From NCBI GenBank assembly GCA_032718475.1, contig JAUCBJ010009137.1, forward strand, positions 1 through 64,000: a stretch of DNA of 64,000 nt, in the 5' to 3' direction. This document shows, one piece after another, positions 1 through 10,657 of this stretch (position 1 is its first letter; every line of letters begins with the position of its first letter). The stretch is from Nemertoderma westbladi (taxonomy: Eukaryota > Xenacoelomorpha > Nemertodermatida > Nemertodermatidae). The notes under the pieces are model-generated. The model had not been told where the DNA came from. It was given only the letters and a program-made list of their open reading frames with translations, and did not search any database. Both the position numbers and the translations under genes were made by a program.

Positions 1-830
1 ATTGTGATTTGTTTTACTGATGGAAAGCGGGATTCCAAATATGAAACACAATCTGAATTTCGTCGTTAAAATAGCTGAGACATAGGCGTTCGAAAGTTGA
101 ATGGTTTTGCATCTGCGCGAGACTATTTTATTCTATTTAATAAATACATCACATTCTAGAACATTTTGTTTATCCCATACGTAGCTGAGCAACAATGCAT
201 TACATCTTTAATCATATTATTTAATAAAAAAGAAGAAAGTGAAATCCGTATATTAGCAAAATAAAGTAGATATAAAACACCTTATAGCACAAAGTACAAA
301 TTGCACCACTCTAAAGGGCCCAACACCAAGCGGGGGGGGGGGGGGGGGGGGGGGATCAATACCGATCCGGTAGGTCAGATCCCCGCAAACCTGCGCCGTC
401 CCCAAGTCCAAGACCCCGCCACGGCCGACGACCACCGCGCAGACAGAGGGAGTTGGAACGGAGTAAGGAAAACTGGGGGCGCCTTCGAACTCCACCCAAG
501 ACACAGGCGAGGCCGCGTTCCGTCATACTTTGCCGTCGCGAGACTAAGGTCTCGGCGAGGTGGCGAATAAGGATTTCGGCCTCCTTGCACCACACCCCGT
601 CGGTGGTTAATCATATTATTACGTAGCTATTCCTACATAAACAAAATGTTCCAGAATATGGTTATAGAATAAAATAGCCTCGCGGCGCTGGTGCAAAACC
701 ATGAAACATTTGAACGCCCATATCCCAGCTACATACAGTATTACTGTATTACGACGAGATTTCGATTGTGTTACATATTTGGAATTCTTACATGGTCAGT
801 TTTCTATCAGTTCTCCACCAAATCATCATA
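1..830. mobile_element. Fold-back repeat with long inverted arms around a GC-rich core
   Basis: Bases 1-235 and about 605-830 are diverged inverted copies of each other. Shared landmarks on the left arm are ATTCCAAATATG, GGCGTTCGAAAG, ATGGTTTTGCA and AACATTTTGTTTAT, and the reverse complement of the right arm carries the same series in the same order. The interior (about 330-605) is clearly GC-rich against AT-rich flanks and contains a G23 tract. The left arm may start before the window, so no target duplication can be read. A third arm copy lies at 44035-44150. The short ORFs in the interior on both strands look like chance readings of GC-rich sequence. Confidence 0.7.
332..354. repeat. G23 homopolymer
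   Basis: An uninterrupted run of 23 G residues marks the edge of the GC-rich core of the fold-back repeat. Similar long C/G runs lie at 29262, 43808 and 51567. Confidence 0.95.
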
Positions 831-1084
831 AGGTTGAAGAAGATTGGTCTAGGTTAATAACGACTGCGTTAACAAATCAAAAGCATTGAATTTGTCAAAT
901 CTTACAGTATTACAGTTTATTCTAATAACAAAGGTTCATAAATCTTCCATAATAAATTATCCCGGTTTGTATTGTATAGTTATTTGCAATCCCCTAAACT
1001 ATGTTACCATTTTATCAAAAATGATCCCGGTCATATCCCGGCAACCACTTTACTGGGATACCCCAATTATTCCTACCAAGGGTC

Positions 1085-1272
1085 CCGTCATGGATTTCAC
1101 TTTCAGATATTTCGTCATCTACCGGCAGACTGGAGAACTGCAAAAGGACTAACCTCCTTTGTAGGACACAGCTAATGGTGATAAATATGCTAATATACTA
1201 TACTACAGTATATACTAATTTACTAATAGTAATATACTAATGATAAATATGCCAAGTTTCAGCTTGAACGGA
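1085..1272. repeat. Interspersed ~150-bp repeat ('GGCAGACTGGAGAACT' family), copy 1
   Basis: Carries GGCAGACTGGAGAACT near 1122 and ends with a segment like AAGTTTCAGCTTGAACGG near 1254. The same pair of landmarks recurs at 2085-2180 and, more diverged, twice at 51.66-51.92 kb plus a third partial copy to 52115. A dispersed non-coding repeat; family unknown. Confidence 0.6.
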
Positions 1273-1276
1273 TTAA

Positions 1277-1923
1277 CCCTTTAGCACCTAAAGCAGGATT
1301 TTATTTGTGCCCCATATTCCTAAACTAAAATCACAAATCTGAAGTTTATCAGTCTTTCTGTCTGTTTGTCTGTCAAAACTTATAACAGAATACAAACTAA
1401 CTAACATTCTTGCTATGGAGGTTGTAAGGGGTGCTGATTTCATTTCTGATGTCAGTTTTCAGGTTTACATAAAACTAGTCTGTCTGTTCGTCGGTCTGTC
1501 GGTCTTTCTGTCAGTCAGTCAGTCAGTCTGTCAAAACTTAAAAAATAATACAAACTGACTAACATTCTCGCTATGGGGATTTTAATGGGTGCTGATTTGA
1601 TTTCAGATGTCAGTTTTCACGTTTAAAAAAATCTAGTCAGTCTGGCTATCGGTCTTTCTGTCAGTCAGTCTGTCAAAACTTAAGAAAGTATACAAACTAA
1701 CTAACATTCTCGCCATGGGGGTTTTAAGGGTTGCTGATTTCAATTCTGATGTCAGTTTACACGTTTACATAAATCTAGTCTGTCTGTCTGTCGGTCTTTC
1801 TGTCAGTCTGTACTACTGTACTGTGGTTGGCATTACGCCATATACCTAACACTAATAATACAGTCTACAATACAGCCTACAGTACAGAATGGATTTTTTT
1901 GCCATGAAGAGCACTAAATGTCA
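1277..1923. mobile_element. Possible TTAA-flanked non-autonomous DNA element (degenerate)
   Basis: TTAA at 1273-1276 is followed by CCCTTTAGCACC, and GAGCACTAAATGTCA is followed by TTAA at 1924-1927. The two ends are only roughly inverted repeats. The interior is mostly the ~150-bp satellite also found inside the better-supported TTAA element at 60783-62327. A chance TTAA pair in AT-rich DNA cannot be excluded. Confidence 0.35.
1350..1812. repeat. Tandem satellite, about three 140-160-bp units
   Basis: GTCAAAACTT recurs at about 1372, 1531 and 1671. Each unit has a GTCTGTCTG-rich part, then ACTAACATTCTCGCTATGGG and a TGTCAGTTTTCACG-like segment. The same family appears in the opposite orientation at 60933-61720. 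Confidence 0.85.
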
Positions 1924-1983
1924 TTAATACTGTCTACCAGTATACCTAGACCAAGAGCCTTCCAATAAAACATGTATTCCAGC

Positions 1984-2038
1984 ATGACGTCCACTGCACG
2001 TCTTAGTGCTGTCCATGGTGACGTGCAGTGGACGTCAT
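1984..2038. repeat. Perfect 18-bp hairpin
   Basis: ATGACGTCCACTGCACGT at 1984-2001 is the exact reverse complement of 2021-2038, with a 19-base loop. It sits just upstream of repeat copy 2 and a LINE fragment. No clear target duplication flanks it. Confidence 0.9.
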
Positions 2039-2039
2039 C

Positions 2040-2195
2040 AGGGAAGTGGGGAAGTTGTCCCTTGTATTCATTTCGCCCTTTAGCGGCAGACTGGAGAACT
2101 ACAAACCGATTACCGTCCCCCAAAGATACAGGATGTGTTATATAGTAGAACATACTGTATCTAACAAGTTTCAGTTTGAACGGATCATTAATAAC
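2040..2195. repeat. Interspersed 'GGCAGACTGGAGAACT' repeat, copy 2
   Basis: The matching motif starts near 2085 and AGTTTCAGTTTGAACGG lies near 2168. It is fused in frame to the LINE ORF that follows, so the apparent N-terminus of that ORF is repeat-derived. Confidence 0.6.
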
Positions 2196-3833
2196 GGAAT
2201 GGGTCAAGGCAGGGTTTTTTTACCTATAGGTCTAAGCGATCATTTTATAGTTTTTTGCACAAGAAAGACACAAAAATCTTTTTTCGGGGATCATAAAACA
2301 GTAACAGTTAGGTCTATGAAAAATTACAGCAAGGAACGCTTTTTAAGTTTGTTAGTTAATTCTGACTGGGAACCCTGTTTTAAGGCCGCTGACATTAACC
2401 TTGCGTACACTGTTTTTAAAGATATATTTTTAAAGGCACTTAATACTGTAGCACCAATTAAAGAAATTAGTCTTAAACAACGCACTGAGCCCTGGATGAC
2501 CTCGGGTATTCTTAGTAATATCAGAGAAAGAGATAACTATTTGTATAAATTTAGGAAATACCGTGTTTTAGCTGATTATAATAATTACTGCAAATATAGA
2601 AACCTTGTCCAACGGGAAATAAAAAAAGCTAAATCTGAATATTTGTACAACAAAATAAGTGAGAATAAAGATAATCCTAAAAGTCTATGGTCTACCCTAA
2701 AATCTTTAGGTTATAAAAACTTTAAATCTAAATCGAATATTGTTCTGCAAGATAACGGTGAGCTGATTCATGATCATACTCTAGTTAGTAATTTATTTAA
2801 TAATTATTTTACTAATGTTGCCTCTAATTTAGTTAAGAAATTACCGTTATCAAGTAATAAATATAGTATAGGGTCCGAAACTCTAAATAATTTTTATTTA
2901 GAAAAGTTACAAAATTCAGAAAAGTTATTTTTAAAACCCGTTTCTGAGGATTTCGTTTTTAAAAATCTACTTAGCCTATCAGCCTCAAAAAGTACCGGTC
3001 TAGATCTAATACCTGCCCGTTTTCTTAAGGATGGTGCTGAAGTACTTAAAGTGCCTATTACTTTTATTATTAATTACTCTATCGTAGATAATGTAGTACC
3101 AGACGAACTGAAATTAGCTAAGGTTGTTCCTCTGTATAAAAAGAATAGTAAAGTAGAACCCTGTAATTACAGACCTGTTAGTATCTTAAGTATTGTATCT
3201 AAAATTCTAGAACGTTCTGTTTTTCTACAGCTGGAGGCACATCTTAGTAGGCTAAATCTGATCTATGAACTTCAGTCCGGTTTTCGTAAATCATATTCTA
3301 CAGACACCTGCCTTATTAACTTAACTGATACAATTAGATGTAATAACGCAAAGGGTTTATATACCGGTATGGTAATGTTGGACCTACAAAAGGCTTTCGA
3401 TACTGTAGATCATGAAATTCTGCTTGGTAAGTTAGGCCTGATGGGTGTAGGTTCTATAGACTGGTTCAAGTCCTACCTGTCAGACAGAGGTCAAACTGTA
3501 GTCATTAGCAAATCGCTGTCTACTGTACAAGAGATTACCTGTGGTGTACCGCAAGGTAGTATATTAGGTCCTCTGCTTTTTGTATGCTATGTAAATGATA
3601 TGATAAGTAGTATAGATCCCGATTTTAAACTGATTTTATATGCCGACGACAGTGCTCTTATTTTCTCTCATAAAGATCCTATCCATATTTCCCAAAAGTT
3701 AAGTGCAGTTCTAGAATCCTGTAATGAGTTGTTGGTTGATAAGCTATCCATTCACTACGGTAAGACAGAAAGTATTTTGTACATTTTGTGGGACTGCTGC
3801 TGTATTCTTATCTTAGAAACTCTCTTTCTTTGA
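2196..3833 (+). pseudogene. 5'-truncated LINE ORF2 (endonuclease end, linker, reverse transcriptase)
   Basis: An open frame of 601 codons runs from ATG 2028 to 3833; the LINE-like part begins near residue 62. It retains the last piece of an APE-type endonuclease (SDHF at residues 70-73), a basic linker, and an RT domain with [27 protein letters not shown] and the catalytic YADD at residues 538-541. After a [10 protein letters not shown]-like segment the frame leaves the family and ends in unrelated residues, so the C-terminal RT/thumb region is missing. This fits a jockey/CR1-superfamily LINE, cut at its 5' end in the usual way and also damaged at the 3' end. A domesticated function is unlikely. 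Clade assignment is uncertain. Confidence 0.85.
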
Positions 3834-3927
3834 AACAGCTGTATATCTGTAAAATTTACAATTAATAACACATAAATATAATGTACTGTACCTACTATAT
3901 ACATTATGCAAATGAAGTAGAAGCTTG

Positions 3928-4460
3928 ATTAACCAATAATTACGAATTATATTTATTTATTTGTTAAGCACGTTAACTAAAAAACCTTACCGGTGGGTGC
4001 GTTAGTACCAAGGTAGTGAAAAACTAAAAAGCAACAAGACCTAGTCGTTGTATGCAATCAGTGATCAGCTGAAGACAGCCCGCTGATCGGTAGGTTTCGC
4101 CCCGCTGCTGAAGGCATTCTCAGGAGGCCAAGTCAGGAAATGTAGAGAGAAATTCACAAAGGGAGACGGAACGAGTATTGAAATGAAGAGAGAGGTCTGT
4201 AAGGTAGGTAACTAACTACTGGGAAGCAGCACCACAAACTTACGCCAATCACGTTTCTGCTTGTTTCGTGTTTGAATGTAAAACATTTCAAGCTTTTGCA
4301 AGACTGGCCGCAATGGATGTCAGCTATTACTTTGAAATGTTTAAGCAATTCACGCCAGTCAGTCAGCCTTCGTGTATTGGGCTCACCGCGGTGAGTCATG
4401 ATGTGGTTGTGCACAGTCTTACACTGTTCGCTCCCATCATTGTTGTTATTATTATTTAAC
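3928..4460 (-). pseudogene. Penelope-like element 3' fragment (GIY-YIG region and 3'UTR)
   Basis: On the minus strand this is homologous to the 3' half of the Penelope-like fragment at 25094-26315: a reading with HIMTHRGEPNTR, ELLKHF and a CKSLKCF-like segment, followed by the same 3' non-coding sequence. Frameshifts and stops break the coding part. Only the C-terminal nuclease portion is left. Confidence 0.75.
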
Positions 4461-4552
4461 AGTGAAATATTAATTAAAATAAAGACACCGGAGAAAAACA
4501 AACCAGGTACACTTACGGTAGGTTATATAGAGCATACAAATTTGCAACCGCT

Positions 4553-4805
4553 TAAAATAAATCTAAAATAGTTCAAAATATCTACAAAGTTTTAAAATAG
4601 TTTAAAATAAATCTAAAATAGTTCAAAATATCTACAAAGTTTTAAAATAGTTTAAAATAAATCTAAAATAGTTCAAAATATCTACAACGTTTTAAAATAG
4701 TTTAAAATAATTCTAAAATAGTTCAAAATATCTACAACGTTTTAAAATAGTTTAAAATAAATCTAAAATAGTTCAAAATATCTAAAAATTTATAAAATAG
4801 TTTAC
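4553..4805. repeat. Minisatellite, 50-bp unit x ~5
   Basis: GTTCAAAATATCTA recurs at 4571, 4621, 4671, 4721 and 4771, an exact 50-bp period, with few substitutions. Very AT-rich. Confidence 0.95.
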
Positions 4806-4859
4806 AATAAAAAATAACGCATTAGCAGATAAAATTCGACATATAGTACATAATACATA

Positions 4860-5183
4860 AAACCACTTAAAAAAAACATGAAGGAGAGACAACATTACAA
4901 TAACTGGTTATATTATATTAAAACATATTTATCACATAGCTCGGTTAAAATAACAAAAAGAAAGTAAATTCAGGCCTTTAACTTTATTAGAGAAAATGCT
5001 TTTGGACAATGAGTTAACAATCTCAGCAGGTAGCCAGTTCCAAATAGGAACGACTTTGTACGCAAATATATTTTTACACATTAACAGGCGATACTGCCGG
5101 TGGTGCAACTTGCGGTCATGTCCTCTCAACCCAGCCCTATATTTAAGTCAACGTCGTTATTATATATAGCAAATGTCATCTTC
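4860..5183 (-). pseudogene. LINE ORF2 C-terminal fragment (downstream half of split copy)
   Basis: Minus-strand reading includes RGHDRKLHHRQ and VVPIWNWLPAEIVN, the usual C-terminal end of jockey/CR1-superfamily ORF2. It is the continuation of the LINE at 6557-7010: without the inserted transposon and one 6-bp duplication, EVRRIIYDLK reads on into MTFAIYNNDVDLN. One frameshift follows shortly after. Confidence 0.8.
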
Positions 5184-5468
5184 TATGGCATACTTTTGGT
5201 ATTTTAATTCGATATAATTTTATGACGGCCGATAAAGGTACCAACATCGACCGTCACTAATTAAATACTGTAAATTATCGACCGTCGTTATTAATGTTGA
5301 CATTATCGACCGTCGTAATTAAATACTGGAACCAGATCGACCGTCGTTATTAATGTTGACATTATCGACCGTCGTAATTAATAGCTGTTGTTGTTGCTAT
5401 GATACCATGAATAGGCGGGATATTTGAATTATGTCCTGCAATAGGCCTAGATTTGGGTACTGCTGTAC
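5184..5468 (+). repeat. Left terminal inverted repeat of the 6-bp-TSD transposon
   Basis: Matches the reverse complement of the right arm from 6556 inward, with a few substitutions and one internal repeat-unit difference. Contains two copies of a GTCGTTATTAATGTTGACAT minisatellite-like motif. Confidence 0.9.
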
Positions 5469-5574
5469 TGTACCGCACCGGTGCGGTGCTGCTGTAGGTA
5501 ATTAATATAATTACTTACCGTACTGCCCTGCCGTTTTACTACCTTCGTTTCGTTTCTTAATTTTATATTACAGT

Positions 5575-6085
5575 TTGCCAGAGGCTAGTTTAAATATGGC
5601 ATATCAAGTTGAAATAGAAATAATGCACCAGGAGATATTGTCTGTAATTAGTAAGTGCGAACAATTACATCTCCATGATGATATCCGGAGTTCACCTAGT
5701 GTCATCTGTGATGTTGATGTTTTGAACGACTTGTATCAGCGAATTAGACACGCAGCAACAAACTTGGACTTAGTAAACAGTATTAATTCTCCTAATAATC
5801 ATACTGCTGTACTGGCGTGGCTTTATCATGGCTATCTTATTCAAATACGTAAAAACTTACTTACAGCTGTAACACCTGAGAATAGGTCTACAGTAGGTCC
5901 TCGTCTCGTTGCACAGACTTAATCAGACTGCCATATAGAGGTTTTACTAGCAGGTCTTTAAGAATCGGAGTTGATAATCAGCGCGGTGGTCCGTCATTTG
6001 ACATTCCTTCGGAAACCCTGATTTTCCTTAAAGAAACAAAATTGTGTTACTGCACCGAAATTACTGTAGTTGGAACTTTTAACAG
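5575..6085 (+). pseudogene. Truncated transposase N-terminus (integrase-type transposon protein)
   Basis: An open frame from about 5575 to 5922 (115 codons) contains HQEILSVISKCEQ and WLYHGYLIQIRK. A frameshift near 5915 leads into RLPYRGFTSRSLRIGVDNQ and GGPSFDIPSETLIFLKET. The GxPxFDIPxExLxFL stretch resembles a segment before the helix-turn-helix in transposon-encoded integrase-core (rve) proteins of aquatic animals; this is from memory. The helix-turn-helix and the catalytic core that should follow are absent, since the right TIR begins about 100 bases later. It is a decayed or deletion-derived fragment and not a working enzyme. Confidence 0.55.
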
Positions 6086-6189
6086 TAAGTTTACCCAGTT
6101 GATTAATTACTGTTAGTAAACTGATAAATACAAAACATAGGAAGGCATTAAGGCCTACACGGCAGTGCGGAAATTAAATATATTAATTA

Positions 6190-6556
6190 CCACTGCAGCA
6201 CCCAAATCCACAGCTGCAGTACACAAATCTAGGTCTATTGCAGGACATAATTCAAATATCCCGCCTATTCATGTTATCATAGCAACAACAACAGCTATTA
6301 ATTACGACGGTCGATAATGTCAACATTAATAACGACGGTCGATCTGGTTCCAGTATTTAATTACGACGGTCGATAATGTCAACATTAATAACGACGGTCG
6401 ATCTGGTTCCAGTATTTAATTACGACTCATGATAATTATCAGCATTTTATTACGACGGTCGATAATTTACAGTATTTAATTAGTGACGGTCGATGTTGGT
6501 ACCTTTATCGGCCGTCATAAAATTATATCGAATTAAAATACCAAAAGTATGCCATA
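6190..6556 (-). repeat. Right terminal inverted repeat of the 6-bp-TSD transposon
   Basis: Inverted partner of 5184-5468, with one extra repeat unit in the GACGGTCGAT series. Ends ...GTATGCCATA, then the second ATCTTC. Confidence 0.9.
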
Positions 6557-7010
6557 ATCTTCAGGTCATAAATTATTCGGCGGACTTCTAATGGTTGCAA
6601 CTGTAGGTCAGTAAGGCGATCTAAATAACTTACGAACAATCTAAATTACAACGTTTAAAAAGGCGGCGTGAGAAATATCGCTGGACACGCTCAATTAAAT
6701 CTATACTTCCTAAACGATACGGAGACCACACTGATGTACAGTATTCTAACAAGGGTCGCACATAAGATTTATAAGCTATAAGTAATGCACTACCCGGTTG
6801 TTGGTGTGAAAGCACTTAAATACAAGGTTGATCATTTTGAAAGCCTTTGCAGATTGTTCACGACAATAGGTATCAAAAATAAGGTTACTTCACATTGTAA
6901 TACCGAGGTCCCTACAATATGTTTCTACATTTAAAACTTCCACCCTAACATATATTGGCAGTCAGTGCGGTCTTGTAATGGATTTTTCGTGCTCCTTGGC
7001 ACGATAAGCT
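6557..7010 (-). pseudogene. LINE ORF2 C-terminal fragment (upstream half of split copy)
   Basis: Minus-strand readings give KAFKMINLVFKCFHT, AYKSYVRPLLEYCTSVW and LIERVQRYFSRRLF, typical of the region after the RT domain in jockey/CR1-superfamily LINEs, with stops and frameshifts. It is interrupted at 6557 by the TIR transposon and continues at 5183. The 5' part, including RT, is missing. Confidence 0.8.
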
Positions 7011-7235
7011 CCTAAAACGGCTTTGAATCTCAAAAAAGTTCCAGGTAGTGCTCTACTTTCGCTTAGTGTTTTGGTTTTCCGGCTACCATAAAATATTTCC
7101 ACTTGAACACGGTCCTTCAATGACTTGTTATTTACGGACATCCACAACTTTTCAATATAGTACAAAAACGCAGTGATTTTCTATTCTTCCCAAATAATAC
7201 TGTATATTGCTTCCTTCTAAATAAATGAATTAGCT

Positions 7236-8317
7236 GGAAGCAGGACAATTCGGTCCCGGACAATTCGGTCCGGACAATTCGGTCCCGGACAATTCGGTCC
7301 CATTAATTTTGTGTTTTGGGACCGAATTGTCCGGGACCGAATTGTCCGGGACCGAATTGTCCGGATACTGACTAGGACAATTCGGTCCCAAAACATGCAT
7401 ATTAATGGGACCGAATTGTCCGGGACCGAATTGTCCGGGACCGAATTGTCCAGGACCGAATTGTCCGGGACCAAATTTAATTGGTACTATATAATGGTGA
7501 ATGTTCTAGAACCTTAATATATATTAATATATGGTAGCTAGTGTTTTATTTACTAGCTAGTATTTTTTTTTAAATAAAAAAAATTTACTTTTTTTTGTTA
7601 ACATTATTATTTATGGTAGCTATGGTGTTTTTATGGAGCTTGTGATTTATTTACTAGCTAGTAATAGTACGTATTTAAAATGTTTAAAACTGATTTTTTT
7701 TATATACTGCGTAAGTATAATGTATGTGTTGTTGGTTGGTAACAAGCCTAAATTCAGAAATTATTATCCTAGATAATAGCTGGATCTCATTCAGGGACTG
7801 TTATAATATCATCAATATTGTTGGTAATTAATATAATCAGCAACAGTTTAGGCCTAATTCTGAAATATCAATGTTTTCACAGGTGTTTTTATAATTTCAA
7901 GGAAATGCTAGCTAGTAAAAAAAAAACACTAGCTACACCTTAATAAATAATATATAATAATGTACTCGAACACTACCAATGACAAAAATAAAAAAAAATA
8001 CAGTATTTTTAAAATTTCAAAAAATTCTAGCAAGTAAATAACACTAGCTACCATAACAAATATCTCTACTAATGTTCTAGAACATTCACCAATATCAAAA
8101 AAGCACTAAAAAGTTGCTATCAGGAACCGGACAATTCGGTCCCGGACAATTCGGTCCTAGGACAATTCGGTCCTAGGACAATTCGGTCCCGGACAATTCG
8201 GTCCCATTTATTTACAGTTTTGGGACCGAATTGTCCGGGACCGAATTGTCCGGGACCGAATTGTCCGGACCGAATTGTCCGGGACCGAATTGTCCGGGAC
8301 CGAATTGTCCTACATCC
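7236..8317. mobile_element. 1082-bp fold-back element with 9-bp TSD
   Basis: GAATTAGCT flanks both ends (7227-7235 and 8318-8326), a perfect 9-bp target duplication. The termini are GGAAGC and GGATGT (read inward), each followed by AGGACAATTCGG. Each arm is an array of a ~16-bp GGACAATTCGGTCC unit in both orientations, then a diverged inverted region sharing GGTGAATGTTCTAGAAC and ATGGTAGCTAGTGTT. The centre (about 7700-7950) is AT-rich with no ORF. A 9-bp duplication fits Mutator-like fold-back elements; the superfamily is inferred only from duplication length. Confidence 0.85.
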
Positions 8318-8326
8318 GAATTAGCT

Positions 8327-9182
8327 TACTGTAACACTGCAGAAACACCCCTGGGATGAGGAAAAAGATAGAAACCGGGTGAGGGATGGTTTGTGTCCGT
8401 TAGGATCCAAAGTATAGCCTCTAAATAATCCAAAAAGCAGAGAAAATATACCGTAATTTTAGCCGTTTTGTTTTGCTAAAAATACGCCGGGAAAAATATA
8501 CAAATAAAGGGAAAAAATCTAACAATAAAGAAAGAATCTATAAACAAAGGTCGCGGGTTAAGTATAAAAGCTGTGAATATAGGTCTTAAAAAACAATGGA
8601 AAATCGTATCAAACTTGGTGCAGCTTCACGCTATTGGAACTTGGCGATAGTGCAGAACACCAGGTTACCGTCTGAGTCCAAACAGGGGTGGTACCGATTG
8701 GACTTAAAAGGTTAGCTGCAATTTGTTCTCAGGCCATATAGGTTTATTTGGGCAAACCACAAATAAACGTATAGCCAGCCTGCGGACAGTGCACCAGCAC
8801 TACCGTGGGCAGGAGAGCCGAGCAGGTGGAGACGCTGCCACTTTTGCCTCAATAGCGAGCACACAAGCGCTCCGCTCCGGGCTTGTCTAGCCAATTTGCT
8901 CAGCCCAACGGTGGAACCGTCTTACGTTACTGGCGACCGCAAAGCCTTTCGCAGGCCCGATCCAGCAACAAGGACGGCCCCCAACTCGGAACAGAGCTGA
9001 CTTCTAGGCCAGGGACCTCTGCTGTACTGAGGAGCAGGACTCAACAGTTATGCCTGGGGCAGAGTGGAAACTCTTGAAGTTTTAGTCCCGATGCGCCCCT
9101 ATTTATAGCCTGCTGTGGGGTCAATATGGAGGTGACCCCTAATTATCACCTGCGCGCGGGTGGACTTTCTGGGCAGAGACTT
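8327..9182. other. No gene recognised; locally GC-rich 8700-9130
   Basis: Short ORFs exist on both strands but show no family motif, and composition explains them. The GC-rich block between AT-rich flanks may be a mobile-element remnant; I could not identify it. Confidence 0.4.
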
Positions 9183-9299
9183 TACGTTCAAACAATGTTA
9201 AATATAATTACCCAATATAATAGACCAATTAATATTGGTGCACGTTCGAACAATATTAGATATAATTACTCAATAATATAGACCAATTAATATTGGTGC
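9183..9299. repeat. 58-bp tandem duplication
   Basis: ACGTTCAAACAAT at 9183 and ACGTTCGAACAAT at 9241 begin two diverged copies that each end in CCAATTAATATTGGTGC, itself partly palindromic. Confidence 0.85.
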
Positions 9300-9704
9300 C
9301 TGGATGGAGTTTAGAAGGTGACTTGTCAATCACTCCCTACTGCTATTGGGTGGTGGCCATAGGCTGCGTACTGGGGGCCGGTGTAAGGGAAGGGATGTAT
9401 TGCATAACAATGGACCCTGGATAGTGCATTGGATGGAGTGTATTGGGCGGATTAGGCAAGGCTTGACACGCCCGCCACGACTAAGGATGTCTGGGTTGGG
9501 GCAATTAATCGTAATGTGAGATATGGGATAATATTCTGAGAAGAATATTTTGGTGAATATTTCCGGGATGAATATTGCGTCGAATATTTTGAGATAAATA
9601 TTACGACTGAATAAGGAAAGGGGGAATAATTATATTGTAATTATTTCGTTATTAAAATCAGAATCCTGAGGAAGTGTATTTTGTATGTTTGCCTACGGAG
9701 GTGC

Positions 9705-10650
9705 GAAAAATTGATTACAGGTCTGCCGAGTCGATGTGAAGCACGCTGCATTTATGTGCTGCAATATGCAGTTGCCAAGTGGCAGACCAGATTTCCAAAT
9801 CTAATAAGGCTTTGTTAAGTATTAATCTATCTGAAGTCTGTGCATATAGCTTTACATCGTCGGCAAATAATTTACATGATACACGGCGATCAATGGCATC
9901 AGGTAAGTCATGAATAAATATAATAAATCATATTGGGCCTAGGACACTTCCTTGAGGTGTTCCAGATACCACGTGGCAGACATCGGAGAAACTATTACCA
10001 ATTAATACTTTTTGACTACGATCTGTTAAAAATGCAGATAACCATAACAGTAAATCGCCAGTAATACCGTAACTAGATAGCTTAAACAATAATTTACTAT
10101 GTACCACAGAATCAAAAGCTTTGGCAAAATCTACATATATTATATCACAGCTATGACGTTTATCCAATAAGTTGCACCACTCCGTAACACATTCTAATAA
10201 TTGAGTACAAGTAGACCGCTTTTTTAAAAACCCATGCTGAGATTTAGATATTACTTTGTGTAAGTATAAATATTCTAATACTGTCTCCTTGATACACATC
10301 TCCATAATCTTACATGAAATACAAGTTAACGAAATGGGTCTATAATTATACGGATTAGAGGCATCACCTTTCTTATAAACCGGTGTAATGTAAGCAGTTA
10401 ACCATATAGAAGGTAGAGCATGACTACTAAATGATACTTGAAATATAGTAGCTAAAGGAGCTGCAAGGCACCGTGATAAATAACAAATTAGGGAAACCAT
10501 CTGGAGTGCGACTGGATTTACCTTCAATCTTACAATACAAAGTATACACTTTAATTGGGGTAAAATTAGGCACAGCACCATCATCAAGTGAAAAGTTTCC
10601 TGAAAAAACACTAGATAAAATTCGAGCCTTATCACAATCATTAACAACTG
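9705..10650 (-). pseudogene. LINE ORF2 reverse transcriptase domain
   Basis: Minus-strand frame with NPYNYRPISLTCISCKIME, GFLKKRSTCTQLLE, YVDFAKAFDSVVHSKLL and SGTPQGSVLGPI. An in-frame TGA at about 9926 follows, after which the same frame continues with FIIFIHDLPDAIDRR and the catalytic-box variant FADDVKLY, then RLILNKALLDLEIW. It stops near 9705, so the 3' end of the LINE is lost. CR1/L2/jockey-like. Inactive because of nonsense and frameshift changes and the 10658-10696 insertion. Confidence 0.85.
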
Positions 10651-10657
10651 TTGCACC

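Larger units (their letters stand above)
5184..6556. mobile_element. 1373-bp TIR DNA transposon with 6-bp TSD, IS3EU-like, internally deleted
   Basis: The two ends are long, near-identical inverted repeats (about 285-365 bp) beginning TATGGCATACTTTTGGTA. Both arms contain subterminal tandem motifs built on GACGGTCGAT. ATCTTC directly flanks both ends (5178-5183 and 6557-6562), a perfect 6-bp target duplication, and the host LINE frame is restored when the element is removed. The interior codes for an N-terminal transposase-like fragment only. A 6-bp duplication plus an integrase-type protein matches what I recall of the IS3EU superfamily; that assignment is inference. It must be non-autonomous. 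Confidence 0.85.

Noticed and set aside
253-614. Several 79-89-codon ORFs on both strands around the GC-rich core
   Set aside because: They overlap on opposite strands and read through the poly-G run; GC-rich composition explains the lack of stops, and no domain is visible.
1914-2207. Minus-strand 97-codon ORF
   Set aside because: It covers a hairpin and an interspersed repeat, and lies antisense to the LINE frame with no recognisable motif.
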